From Spirochaetales bacterium (GTDB lineage: Bacteria; Spirochaetota; Spirochaetia; Treponematales; Treponemataceae): a stretch of DNA of 45,837 nt. The stretch covers positions 1 through 45,837 of the forward strand of contig QKDA01000168.1 in NCBI GenBank assembly GCA_003246765.1. Reading direction: 5' to 3'. How positions within the stretch are numbered: the stretch's first letter is position 1; every line of letters starts with the position of its first letter. The translations under genes and the position numbers were made by a program. This document shows positions 7,044 through 15,969 of this stretch, in pieces. A model generated the notes under the pieces. That model was not told the DNA's origin and made no database searches. It saw nothing but the letters and a program-made list of their open reading frames with translations.

Positions 7044-7585
7044 TCCGGTACCCTCTCCAGCCGCTTTACGTCCTGTCCGTCGGTAAACACCAGGATATCC
7101 CCGTCGAATTCCACGGATATGCCGATGGGCGCCGGATCAGGGGGCAGTTCCTGTATTACCGCGGGCTTGCCGTCCATGCTGATGTACTGGTAGCCGATGA
7201 GGGGCTGCACCGTGAGCCGCCTCTCCCGTATCCGCCAGGAGAGTACCACCGTGAGCCGGTATTCATAGACGCCCTTCGCGATTTCCGCGGAGACGAACAC
7301 CCTCTTGATGCAGTGGTGGCTTTGAAACTCGTAGGTGGACACGTAATCGAGGGAGGCCGGCCGCTCGTCGGGAAAGCGGTTGCGGGCATAGACCTCGGCG
7401 TAGGGCTCGCCGCCCACCTCATGGCTCACGATTCGCCAAAGGCCCTTCAGCTCGTGCCGCTCCGGGCTTTTAAGGGAGGCGGTATACTCGTAGCTTCCCG
7501 TCTCCGCCACCGGGGCTTCCCTGAGGCTTTGCCCAATGGCCCTCGCCATGTTCTGCAGCCGTTCGTCGCCTTTTCTCGCGTTCAT
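7040..7585 (-). CDS. Conserved-looking unknown protein inside the che operon
   Basis: I do not recognise this 181-residue protein. It has no signal peptide or membrane segment and reads as a soluble mixed alpha/beta protein with many paired charged residues; the middle (about 40-150) contains short beta-like stretches such as KRVFVSAEIA and YEYRLTVVLSWRI. The ATG at 7583-7585 overlaps the stop of the ParA-like gene, and its own stop overlaps the cheB start, both as ATGA. It is therefore locked between ParA-like ATPase and CheB translation, which suggests a role in receptor adaptation or array positioning. The longer upstream extension of the frame lies inside the ParA-like gene and was not used. 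Confidence 0.75.
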   Translation of the reverse strand: MNARKGDERLQNMARAIGQSLREAPVAETGSYEYTASLKSPERHELKGLWRIVSHEVGGEPYAEVYARNRFPDERPASLDYVSTYEFQSHHCIKRVFVSAEIAKGVYEYRLTVVLSWRIRERRLTVQPLIGYQYISMDGKPAVIQELPPDPAPIGISVEFDGDILVFTDGQDVKRLERVPE

Positions 7586-8349
7586 GGGCGCACCTGAAAG
7601 CCTTTGTCGATCAGGGTTCGGTAGTCCCGGGCGGCGTAGCTCGACGGGCCGCATTCCCAGATGGTCCTAGACTTTTCCAGGGACCGGGAAATGTACTCGG
7701 ACTTGCATATCTCGTACACGGGAATATGGAAACTGGAGAAAAGTTCCCGGTAGGTCTGTACCCGGTGGAGCCGGTTCTCGGCCTTCGTGAAAAGAAGGGA
7801 GTGCACGTGAATCTCCTTACCCGCCTCGGCGGAACAGGACTTTACCTCCTCGAGGATCGACTCCAGCCCGGACACGGAAAAGAGCTGGAATTCCAGGGGA
7901 ATGATTACGGCGTCGCTCGCCCGGATGAGAAGCCGCTCCAAGGGGCTGTTCGAGGGGGAGGAATCCATGATGATCCAGTCGTAGCGGCTCGTTAGGGAAC
8001 CGATGAAATCGGCGAAGGGCCCGTAGGCCCGTTCCACTTCGGTGTCGCGCATCTCAAGCCGCAGCCGCTTGTTTCCCGCCGGCAGCAGGTCGAGGTTCTT
8101 TCTCACCCGGGAATTGACGTAGGCCTCGGCCTTCGCGGGGCTCCCCGAGGCGAGGTCCGCCAGGAGCCGCGAAAAATCGAGTTTGTCCCGGGAGCCGAAA
8201 AAGAGGGTCAGGTTACCCTGGGGATCCCCGTCGACCATCAGGACCTTGTCGCCCCTTCGGGCGAGCCCCGAGGCCAGCTGAATGACTGACGAGGTTTTGC
8301 CCACGCCCCCCTTTTGATTCGCGACGGTGAAAATTTTCGCGCCGGTCAT
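7582..8349 (-). CDS. ParA/MinD-family ATPase in the chemotaxis operon
   Basis: The 255-residue protein opens with the deviant Walker A motif NQKGGVGKT (about residues 11-19), followed by VDGDPQGNLT and the Walker B-like WIIMDSSPS. Chromosomal ParA proteins segregate DNA, but no parB or parS lies beside this gene. Its overlap with cheR on one side and the unknown gene on the other resembles the ParC/ParP-type ATPases that position chemoreceptor arrays in other bacteria. That role is inferred from location. DNA binding or plasmid partition is unlikely here. Confidence 0.85.
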   Translation of the reverse strand: MTGAKIFTVANQKGGVGKTSSVIQLASGLARRGDKVLMVDGDPQGNLTLFFGSRDKLDFSRLLADLASGSPAKAEAYVNSRVRKNLDLLPAGNKRLRLEMRDTEVERAYGPFADFIGSLTSRYDWIIMDSSPSNSPLERLLIRASDAVIIPLEFQLFSVSGLESILEEVKSCSAEAGKEIHVHSLLFTKAENRLHRVQTYRELFSSFHIPVYEICKSEYISRSLEKSRTIWECGPSSYAARDYRTLIDKGFQVRP

Positions 8350-9260
8350 GCTGTTCCCCCCGATATCCGCGTTGCACGCGAGAGCTTCCTGTAGACAGCC
8401 GGCTTGACGTACTCAAAGGGGTTCGTGTCCCGGTTAAGGGATTCCGAATGCCCGATAAATAAGTACCCCCCTTCCTTAACGTAGCGGTAGAGGTTTTGGG
8501 TTACCCGGCTGCGGGATTCCTGGTCAAAGTATATCATGACGTTCCTGCACAGGATTACGTCGAATTGGCCTTTCATGGGATAGTTCTCCGCCATGAGGTT
8601 TAGCCGCTTGAAGAGCACCATGTTCTTGATCTCCTCCGCGATCGACCACTCCCCGGCCCCGGCGCTCCGGAGATAACGCTTCCTGAAGGCCTCGGGGGTT
8701 TCGGTGAATTTCTGTTCCCCGTACACCCCCTGCTTGGCGGTACTGAGGGCGGTCAGGGAAATGTCCGTCGCGAGGAGTCCCAGGTCCGGCCCCCCGACGG
8801 CGAGGGCGTACCGGTCGTGAAGGAGCATGCCCAGGGAGTAGACCTCCTCCCCGGAGGCGCAGCCGGCGCTCCAGATGCGCAGGGGATAGTTGGCGAGTCC
8901 CTGGCTGCCCCCCCGGGAGGCCCTCTCCTTTTCCAGCTCCGGCAGGACCGTCCCCGTGAGGAAGTCAAAGTGACTGCTTTCCCTGAAAAAAAAGGAATGG
9001 TTCGTGGTGAGGCGGTTCATCATCTCCGACAGCTCGCTGCCCGAGCCGTCGGCGTTCAGGAGGGCAATATAGTCCCCGAAAGTGGCGCAGCCGAGCTGCC
9101 GGAGCCTTTTCGAGAGCCTCCCGGAAACGAGCACCCGTTTCTGGTCGGGGAGGTGGATGCCGAAACGGCCGTACACGAGGTCCGCTATGTAGGCGAACTC
9201 GTCGTTCCTTAAGGGAATGAGATCCTCGTTGGCGAAGCCCGTTTCGGCATGCTCATTCAC
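8346..9260 (-). CDS. cheR: Chemotaxis protein methyltransferase CheR
   Basis: The 304-residue protein has the CheR N-terminal helical domain (about 15-90, with RLTTNHSFFFRESSHF leading into the core) and a SAM-dependent methyltransferase domain with WSAGCASGEEVYSL as the SAM-binding loop and DVILCRNVMIYFD as motif IV. It methylates receptor glutamates using SAM. The start overlaps the cheW stop (9257-9260) and its stop overlaps the ParA-like start. Confidence 0.95.
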   Translation of the reverse strand: MNEHAETGFANEDLIPLRNDEFAYIADLVYGRFGIHLPDQKRVLVSGRLSKRLRQLGCATFGDYIALLNADGSGSELSEMMNRLTTNHSFFFRESSHFDFLTGTVLPELEKERASRGGSQGLANYPLRIWSAGCASGEEVYSLGMLLHDRYALAVGGPDLGLLATDISLTALSTAKQGVYGEQKFTETPEAFRKRYLRSAGAGEWSIAEEIKNMVLFKRLNLMAENYPMKGQFDVILCRNVMIYFDQESRSRVTQNLYRYVKEGGYLFIGHSESLNRDTNPFEYVKPAVYRKLSRATRISGGTA

Positions 9261-9781
9261 TGGGCGCTGTCCCCCCCGCCTGAGAGATTGTCGTCCCGGA
9301 CTATCTTCTCCACGTCCAGGAGTATCTTTATCGCGTCGCCGGCCTTGCCCATGCCGCTTATGTAGCGGTCCCTGCCCGAGAGGGTCTTGAAGTTCGGGGG
9401 CGGCTCAATGGCCCGCTCGGGAATTTCCATGACCTCCTCCACGGTATCCACGAGACAGCCCACGAGAATACCGTCTACCTCGGTAACGATAATGCAGGTC
9501 CGGTTGTCGTAAGGCCGCTCCTCCATGTCGAAACGGAGGCGGAGGTCGACGATGGGAATGACCTTTCCCCGGAGGTTGATGACGCCCTTCACGTAGGCGG
9601 GCATGTCGGGAACCTCCGAGATGGTCTGCAGCTCGATGATCTCGATCACGTGCCTGATGCCGATCCCGTAGGACTCCTTGCCGATGCGGAAGAACAGGTA
9701 CTTGTTCGCCTGGGTGTCCTCGTTGTCCTCGTCGTCCACGAGGTAATCGTCGGCGGTCCCGCCCTGCTTCAGTTCTACCAT
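9257..9781 (-). CDS. cheW: Chemotaxis coupling protein CheW
   Basis: The 174-residue protein is a single CheW domain (about 25-160) with FRIGKESYGIGIRHVIEII, the conserved VKGVINLRGKVIPIVDLRLRF region and a VDTVEEV segment. It links receptors to CheA. An acidic N-terminal tail (DEDNEDTQ) and an Asp/Gly tail flank the domain. It follows the receptor gene by 10 bases. Confidence 0.95.
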   Translation of the reverse strand: MVELKQGGTADDYLVDDEDNEDTQANKYLFFRIGKESYGIGIRHVIEIIELQTISEVPDMPAYVKGVINLRGKVIPIVDLRLRFDMEERPYDNRTCIIVTEVDGILVGCLVDTVEEVMEIPERAIEPPPNFKTLSGRDRYISGMGKAGDAIKILLDVEKIVRDDNLSGGGDSAQ

Positions 9782-9791
9782 GGCTTCCCCC

Positions 9792-12560
9792 CTAGAATTT
9801 CCCGAAATTATCGTCGTCCAGGGAGATTATCTCCGCCGGGTTGAGGCTTCGGCCCCCGGAGGCGATCACCTTGCCCGTACCAGCCTTGGCAGGCGCCGGA
9901 ACCGGGGGCTTTTTTGGGGTTCCCGTATTTTGGGCAAGCCGGGGGGCCGCGGAAGCGGGATTCCCCCCGGTTCTCTGGGCCAGCTCCGCCCTGAGCATGG
10001 CCAGGAGCGCCGCGTTTCCGGAATCCGTCTCTTCGGCCCTGATCTTGAAGCGGGACAGCATGGCCTTCACCTGCTGGGCCTGGGAAGAGAGCTCTTCCGA
10101 GGCGGAGGCGCTTTCCTCGGCGCTGGCGGTGTTGCTCTGGGTGACCTGGTCGATCTGGTTGAGGCCCAGGGCTATCTGCTCCAGCCCCTGGGTCTGTTCC
10201 CGCCCCGCGGTAGCCACCTCGTCGGCGAGCCGGGATACCTGGGAGGCTCCCTCCACGATCTGGTCAAGCTGGCTCGCGGTGGAGTCCACGAGGGCGTTTC
10301 CCCTCTGTATATTCGCGATGGCCTCCTCGACCATCCGGGTGGTATCCTTTACCGATTCGGCGCTCCTGACCGCCAGGTTCCGAACCTCCTCGGCCACGAC
10401 GGCGAAACCCTTTCCGTACTTGCCCGCCCGGGCGGCCTCCACGTTGGCGTTCAGGGCCAGGAGATTGATCTGGAAGGAGATGTCGTCGATGGTCTTGACC
10501 ACCTTCTTTATCTCCTCCGCGCTGGTGTTGATGTCGCTCATCGCCGAGACGAGTTCCTTCATCTGGGCGTTTCCCTTTCCCGCGTTTTCCTGGGCGCTCC
10601 GGGCGAGGGTATTCATCCTGAGGGCGTTTTCCGTGTTCTGCTTGGTCTGGCTCGAAATCTCCGTGGTGGAGGAGGTGATCTCCTCGAGGGAAGAGGCCTG
10701 CTCCGACGCTCCCTGGGAGAGGGCCTGGCTCGCCTGGGATACCTGCACCGACCCTTCCGCCACCTGGTCCACCGCGATGTTAACCTGCGAGAGGGTCTGG
10801 TTGATCGCCTTCAGGGACTCGTTGAGGGAGGATTTGAGCACGTCGAAATCGCCCTTGTAGTCCCCGGTGACGCTGGCGGTGAGGTCTCCCTCGGCCAGGC
10901 GCTTGAATACGGCGATGGTTTCGTTGATGGGGTCTATGACGAGGTCCAGGGTATGGTTTACGCCCTCCACGATCTTTCTGAAGTCCCCGAGATGCTTCGT
11001 CCCGTCCGCGCGGGTCTGTAAAGCCCCCGCTACGGCGGCCTCGGCGAGCATGCCCGCGTCTCCCACGAGGGCCTCGATGGCCCTCACCGACTGATGCAGG
11101 GCCTCGCTGATGGTGACGAAGAGCTGCGCCGTTTCTGCCGTATCGGGATCGCTCTGGGCTACCGTAAAGTCGCAGGCAAGGTCGCCGGAGGAGATCTTCT
11201 GAAGGTTCCGGTTGAGGCGGTCTATCTCCGTGTCCTGGAAGGCGGCTATCTTTTTCATCTTCCGTTCCGCTGTCTTGATCGCGGTCTGGTCTACTATGAC
11301 CTCGAAGGCGCCAACGACGGAACCGTCGGTACCGTGGATGGGGACGCCCGTGTAGTGGATGTCGTAGGTCTTGTCCAGGGGAGTAGCCTGGGTTTCAGAG
11401 TTCGCATCCCCGTTGGTTTGAAGCGCCCGGGTGCATGCGCAGTTAGGGGTTTTGCAGTCGCCGGTCCTGAAGAAATCGAAGCACTTTCTCCGGGAGTCCA
11501 CCAGGTCCTTGGCCTTGGCGTTCCCCAGGGCCGCCGCGGCCTTATTCATGAACTGGACCTCATAGTCCTTGTTGATGACCATGGCGGGGGTAGGCATGTT
11601 GTCGATGAACCCCACGAGCCCGTCCATGACCGAATTGAGCCCCGTAAGGACGTCTCTGTAGCCCCCGGCGAATTTTGAGGGGTCTCCCCGGGCGAGGAGG
11701 CGCCCTTCCAACCCCGCGGTGGTAAGGGTTACCGCTTCGGAGACGAGGTTTCCTATCGTGGCGGTTACGGTGTCGAGGGCCTGGGAAACCTGGCGGAATT
11801 CGTCCCGGGTCTTCACCTTGAGCTTCACCGACATGTCTCCCGCGGCTATACCCTCCAATGCCGCGACGGTCTTGCGCAGGGCGGCCGAAATGGACGTGCC
11901 CAGAAGCAGGCCCAGGGCGACCGCCAGGGCCAGTCCCACCAGGGTAACGAAGACCATGGTGAGGAACGCCGTATCGCCGACCTTCAGGGCCCGCTCCGCC
12001 TCACGGGTGCCGTAGTAGTCCGTCACGTAGGCGAGGGCGGCGTCCAGGTTGGCGAAGAGGGCGTCGAAGACCTGCCGGTCCGGTCCGTAGACATGGGCGT
12101 TGATGAGCTCGTACTGGGCGGCGATGGCGTCAACGTCGCTCAATGCGAGGACTCCCTTGGCGAGTTCCACGGTCTTGTTGGTGTAGCCCGCGCCGGCGGT
12201 GAGGGTATCGTTCACGGCCTTCCAAAGCGCGGCTTCCTCCGCGGTCTTGGGCATTTTGTCGTAGAGGTCGTACTGGGGCCGGTAGACGGCCCTTCCCGCG
12301 TCGACGACGGCGAACTGCTCCTCTATGAAGCCGGGGGTGTAGCCCCCCCGGGGATTGGCTATGTTCATGATGGCGACCCGGATCGCGCGGAACTCCTTGG
12401 CTACCGTATTGAGGTACACGATGGAGGGAATGGTCTTGTTCGCCATGCCCGCCACGGTCTCGTCCAGGACCCCGATCCGCTGGACGCCGAAGACGCCGAT
12501 AAAGGCGCAGATGAGCGCCACCCCGAGGAAACCGAGGAGCATTTTTGCCAATATCTTCAC
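9792..12560 (-). CDS. Methyl-accepting chemotaxis protein with Cys-rich PAS domain
   Basis: The 922-residue receptor has TM1 (about 7-26), a helical periplasmic sensor (27-196), TM2 (197-220), a HAMP domain (about 221-273), a PAS domain (about 318-428), a second HAMP-like region (about 530-590) and a signalling domain. The highly conserved hairpin tip lies at about 693-730 (ISFQINLLALNANVEAARAG). The PAS domain holds a tight cysteine set (Cys360, 369, 374, 376) suited to metal, haem or redox chemistry. A Pro/Ala-rich tether follows the coiled coil. The C-terminus (NFGKF) is not the classic CheR-docking pentapeptide. GGAGG lies six bases before the ATG. Its place between cheA and cheW makes it the operon's own receptor. 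Confidence 0.93.
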   Translation of the reverse strand: MKILAKMLLGFLGVALICAFIGVFGVQRIGVLDETVAGMANKTIPSIVYLNTVAKEFRAIRVAIMNIANPRGGYTPGFIEEQFAVVDAGRAVYRPQYDLYDKMPKTAEEAALWKAVNDTLTAGAGYTNKTVELAKGVLALSDVDAIAAQYELINAHVYGPDRQVFDALFANLDAALAYVTDYYGTREAERALKVGDTAFLTMVFVTLVGLALAVALGLLLGTSISAALRKTVAALEGIAAGDMSVKLKVKTRDEFRQVSQALDTVTATIGNLVSEAVTLTTAGLEGRLLARGDPSKFAGGYRDVLTGLNSVMDGLVGFIDNMPTPAMVINKDYEVQFMNKAAAALGNAKAKDLVDSRRKCFDFFRTGDCKTPNCACTRALQTNGDANSETQATPLDKTYDIHYTGVPIHGTDGSVVGAFEVIVDQTAIKTAERKMKKIAAFQDTEIDRLNRNLQKISSGDLACDFTVAQSDPDTAETAQLFVTISEALHQSVRAIEALVGDAGMLAEAAVAGALQTRADGTKHLGDFRKIVEGVNHTLDLVIDPINETIAVFKRLAEGDLTASVTGDYKGDFDVLKSSLNESLKAINQTLSQVNIAVDQVAEGSVQVSQASQALSQGASEQASSLEEITSSTTEISSQTKQNTENALRMNTLARSAQENAGKGNAQMKELVSAMSDINTSAEEIKKVVKTIDDISFQINLLALNANVEAARAGKYGKGFAVVAEEVRNLAVRSAESVKDTTRMVEEAIANIQRGNALVDSTASQLDQIVEGASQVSRLADEVATAGREQTQGLEQIALGLNQIDQVTQSNTASAEESASASEELSSQAQQVKAMLSRFKIRAEETDSGNAALLAMLRAELAQRTGGNPASAAPRLAQNTGTPKKPPVPAPAKAGTGKVIASGGRSLNPAEIISLDDDNFGKF

Positions 12561-12591
12561 GTTTTACCTCCCGGCGCTTATCCCGCGCCCG

Positions 12592-14835
12592 TTATTCAAG
12601 TTTCAGCGAGAGCAGCCTTCCCGTATCGACGATGAAACTCACGCTCCCGTCTCCCAGTATGCTGCAGCCCGAGATGCCCTCGACCTTCCCCAGGTACTCG
12701 GAGAGGGACTTGACCACGATCTGCTGGTTGCCGATCACCTCGTCGATGAGCAGGCAGGCCTTGCGCCCGTTGTTCTGCACGATGATCACGATCCCCTTGG
12801 TAGGATCCCTCTCTCCCTCGGCTACCCGGAATACCTCGGACAGCTTGATGAGGGGGAGAAACTCCTTGCGGATATTGACCGTGTCTCCCTCGGTGTCGGT
12901 CATGGTCAGCTGCTCCGAGGATACCTTCACGAACTCGATGATATCTCCCAAGGGGAGGGAATAGCGGTATTGCCCCACCCGCACCGTGATGCCGTCGATG
13001 ATGGCCATGGTCAGGGGAATCACCAGGACGAATTCGGTCCCGTTGCCCGGAACCGTGCGTATGTCGATCCGCCCGTGGATTTTTTCAAGGTTTTTCTTGA
13101 CCACGTCGAGGCCCACCCCGCGGCCCGAAACCTCGGAGACTACCGCGGCGGTAGAGAACCCGGGCTCGAAGATATACTGCCAGACCTCGCCGTCGCTCAT
13201 CGCCGCCGGGTCTCCCCTCAGGATCCCCCGTTCCGCGGCCTTTGAGAGAATCCTGTCCCGGTGGAGACCCGCGCCGTCGTCCTTGATGGTGATCCAGATA
13301 TCGGAGCCCTCGTACTTGGCGTCCAGGCGAACGGTGCCGGTCTCGCTCTTGCCCGCCTCGAGACGCTTGGCCCGGCTTTCCACCCCGTGGTCAATGGCGT
13401 TCCTGAGAATGTGCACCAGGGGATCGGCTATCTGCTCGATGACGTTCTTGTCCATCTCCGTGTCCTGTCCGGATACGACGAAATCGATGGGCTTGTCGAA
13501 TTTTCGGGAAAGGTCCCGAACGAGGCGGCGCATCTTCTGGAACAGGCCGTCCAGGGGGATCATCCGGATCATCATGGTGGTTTCCTGAATTTCCCGGCTG
13601 ATCTTGTTGAGCCGCGCGAAGGACTTGCTGAAACTGTCCAGCCTGAGGCCTGCGAGATCCGGGCTGTTGAGTACCATGGCCTCGGCGGTAATGAGCTCCC
13701 CAACGAGCTCGAAGAGCTTGTCGAGCTTGCCCGTGTCCACCCTGATCTCCCGGCGGACGACTTCGTGGGGGCCTTCGCTTTCCGAGGCGGCCGCCTGGGT
13801 TTGCTGGGCCTTTAGGGCCGTCTCGATTATCCCCGGCTCCACGACCCCCTTTTGAACCAGGATTTCCCCGATGGGCCGGGTTTGCTCTTTCAGGGCGGCA
13901 TCCAGCTGGGCGGAGTCGACCGCTCCCATGTCCACGAGAATTTCGCCGAGGGTCTTGTAGGCTTCCTTTGCCTGGGCCGGCGCCGCCCCCGTTTCGCTGC
14001 CCTCCGGGAGGGAATCCCCAAGGTCATCGCATGCCTCTCCGCTGCCCCCTTCGGGAACCTCCAGAAGCTCCGCCTCCGCGAGAATCTTCCTCAGGCGGTC
14101 GATAAACTGGATGAGCCCGTTGCAAAAGGCCTCGGAAACCGGGGCCTGGCGCTTTCTCGCGTCGTCAAGAATCCCCTCCATTTCCATGCAGGTGCTTTCC
14201 AGGAGCTGGTAGCCGAAAAAGCCCGAGTTCCCCTTGACCGTATGCACGGCCCGGAAAAGGTCATTGATTTTTTCCGTCTCCGGGCTTTGGTTTCCCAGGG
14301 AAAGCACGATTCTCTCGGCGGAATCGAGCGTGTCGGCGCATTCGCCGAGGAAACGTTCCGCCATGTCCCGGGAAACGAGGGCGGTGAGCTGTATCGCGTT
14401 GGGAACCTCCGGCTGCGCGGGCTTGCGAAGCGCCGCGATCGCCGTTTCCACCGCGGCGGCCTGAGTCTTGGCAGCGGCCTCTCCCGAAAGGTCGGACCAT
14501 TCCTTCTCGACGATTCCGATGAGGGACCGCAGTACGTCCACGGTACGGAATATCACGTCGACGGAGTTCGGCGAGGGTTCCGCCTTTTCCTTGAGAAATA
14601 CGTCCAGGAGGGTTTCCGCCACGTGGGTGAGCTGCTTTATATGGTCGAATCCGAGATATCCCGCGGAACCCTTCACCGAGTGGAAGAGACGAAATACGGA
14701 GTTCAGCTTCGCCGTTCGGTCTTCCCCGTCATCCAGGGATGACAGCTGGTTTTCCGCGTCGTCGAGCCGCTCGTACCCTTCTTCGATGAATGAGATGATG
14801 ATTTCTCTCGTCTCGTCGTCCAGCGGGGCGCCCAT
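12592..14835 (-). CDS. cheA: Chemotaxis histidine kinase CheA with two HPt domains
   Basis: The 747-residue kinase has HPt1 with His52 in FHSVKGSAG, a second HPt with His198 in VHTVKGNSG, then two tandem LGEIL-type motifs (about 296-345). The dimerisation helices (about 360-425), the ATPase (N box HILRNAIDHGVE at 475-486, DDGAGL at 519-524, GRGVGLDVV at 571-579) and a CheW-like regulatory domain (about 605-745) follow. No P2 (CheY-binding) domain is evident between the HPt region and the dimerisation helices. It autophosphorylates under receptor control and passes phosphate to CheY and CheB. GGAG lies 13 bases before the ATG, a wide spacing. The gene starts after an 84-base gap holding a possible internal promoter. 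Confidence 0.95.
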   Translation of the reverse strand: MGAPLDDETREIIISFIEEGYERLDDAENQLSSLDDGEDRTAKLNSVFRLFHSVKGSAGYLGFDHIKQLTHVAETLLDVFLKEKAEPSPNSVDVIFRTVDVLRSLIGIVEKEWSDLSGEAAAKTQAAAVETAIAALRKPAQPEVPNAIQLTALVSRDMAERFLGECADTLDSAERIVLSLGNQSPETEKINDLFRAVHTVKGNSGFFGYQLLESTCMEMEGILDDARKRQAPVSEAFCNGLIQFIDRLRKILAEAELLEVPEGGSGEACDDLGDSLPEGSETGAAPAQAKEAYKTLGEILVDMGAVDSAQLDAALKEQTRPIGEILVQKGVVEPGIIETALKAQQTQAAASESEGPHEVVRREIRVDTGKLDKLFELVGELITAEAMVLNSPDLAGLRLDSFSKSFARLNKISREIQETTMMIRMIPLDGLFQKMRRLVRDLSRKFDKPIDFVVSGQDTEMDKNVIEQIADPLVHILRNAIDHGVESRAKRLEAGKSETGTVRLDAKYEGSDIWITIKDDGAGLHRDRILSKAAERGILRGDPAAMSDGEVWQYIFEPGFSTAAVVSEVSGRGVGLDVVKKNLEKIHGRIDIRTVPGNGTEFVLVIPLTMAIIDGITVRVGQYRYSLPLGDIIEFVKVSSEQLTMTDTEGDTVNIRKEFLPLIKLSEVFRVAEGERDPTKGIVIIVQNNGRKACLLIDEVIGNQQIVVKSLSEYLGKVEGISGCSILGDGSVSFIVDTGRLLSLKLE

Positions 14836-14869
14836 TCGATCTTTTTTTCTCCTTATTTTTCTCTATAAA

Positions 14870-14898
14870 TAATTATCTACTTTGTGCCGGAGCGCAAA
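14870..14898 (-). promoter_or_regulatory. Possible internal promoter for cheA and downstream genes
   Basis: On the minus strand TTGCGC (14898-14893) and TAATTA (14875-14870) are 17 bases apart within an AT-rich gap, the longest gap inside the leftward operon. The -35 box sits within a weak inverted repeat (GGAGC at 14889-14893, GCTCC at 14907-14911). Transcription would start near 14863, leaving a leader of about 27 bases with the GGAG of cheA. Confidence 0.4.
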
Positions 14899-14919
14899 TA
14901 TTTCATGCTCCAATCCGTC

Positions 14920-15957
14920 TTATACCGAAAATTTAAAGCGAAACTTGCTTCCCTCCCCGCGGTCCACGAACAGGGTTCCGTTCAACTGCCGGCACATCCC
15001 GTGCACGAGCCTCAGCCCGAAGGTATCGGGGGCCTCGGGATTCACGTTCTCCGGGAGCCCGTTCCCGTCGTCCTCGAAGGTCAGGTGTATGACGCTGCCC
15101 TGCTTTCTGATGCCGATGCTTACCGAGCCCGTATCCCGGCCCCTGAAGGCGTACTGCATGGAGTTCATGGCGAGTTCGTTGATTATCATCCCGATCTTGG
15201 AAATCCGGGCCGTGTCCACGGGGAAGTCGGCGATGTCGTAATCGAAGGAGACCTTCTTGTAGTCGGGGTAGAGGCCCGCCACGTTGGATACCAGCTGTTC
15301 CACGTAGGAACGGACCGACATGGTTTCGGAGCTTCCGTAACGGTAGAGCCGGTCGTGGAGGATGCCCATGTTCGTGATGCGGGCTATGGTATTGTGGAGG
15401 GCCAGCCTCGAACGGGGGTCTTCAATGGTCTCAAGCTGGAGGGTGAGCATGTTGGAGATGGTCTGGAGGTTGTTCTTGATCCGGTTGTGGATCTCGAAAA
15501 GGAGGATCTCCTTTTCCTCCAGGAGCCCCTTGATGCGCGCCTCGTTGGCCAGGGCCTCGTCGGCCCGGTTTTTCAGCTGCCGTTGGAGTTCCACGATCCG
15601 CTCCCCCGCCAGGATTCGCGCATGAAGCTCCCCGGGGTCGTAGGGTTTCGAGATATAGTCGTTAGCGCCGGAGTCGAAGCCCCGGACGATGTCGTTCTTC
15701 TCTCCCTTTATGGTGAGCATGATGACGTACACCGGCAGTCCCTCTTCCGCGGCCCGGAGACGGGAGCATACCTCCACGCCGTCGCATTGCGGCATGAGCC
15801 AGTCAAGTATCGCGAGTTCCGGGCGGTCTTCCCGGGTCAGGAGGTCAAGGGCATCCTTACCGTTGTCGCAAGTGATCACCTGGTGCCCGTTCTTTTCCAG
15901 GAGCATGGTGAGGATGGTTCTCGATGCCACGTCATCGTCGGCGACAAGGATTCTCAT
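14920..15957 (-). CDS. Response regulator fused to a HisKA_2-type histidine kinase
   Basis: The 345-residue protein has an N-terminal receiver (phosphoacceptor Asp52 in LDWLMPQCDG, Lys104 in SKPYDP), a coiled-coil linker (about 115-150), a HisKA_2 dimerisation segment with phospho-His157 in EIHNRIKNNLQ, and a HATPase domain with MIINELAMNSMQYAF as N box and DDGNGLPE as G box. It is cytosolic. The receiver at the front means that it is itself controlled by phosphate, possibly from the hybrid kinase whose gene ends 12 bases upstream. The output is unknown. Its position ahead of cheA suggests crosstalk with chemotaxis. Confidence 0.9.
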   Translation of the reverse strand: MRILVADDDVASRTILTMLLEKNGHQVITCDNGKDALDLLTREDRPELAILDWLMPQCDGVEVCSRLRAAEEGLPVYVIMLTIKGEKNDIVRGFDSGANDYISKPYDPGELHARILAGERIVELQRQLKNRADEALANEARIKGLLEEKEILLFEIHNRIKNNLQTISNMLTLQLETIEDPRSRLALHNTIARITNMGILHDRLYRYGSSETMSVRSYVEQLVSNVAGLYPDYKKVSFDYDIADFPVDTARISKIGMIINELAMNSMQYAFRGRDTGSVSIGIRKQGSVIHLTFEDDGNGLPENVNPEAPDTFGLRLVHGMCRQLNGTLFVDRGEGSKFRFKFSV

Positions 15958-15969
15958 GGGTCCCCTCCC

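Noticed and set aside
12093-13815. Long plus-strand frames opposite the MCP and cheA genes
   Set aside because: They are antisense shadows of highly conserved chemotaxis genes with no supporting start sites.
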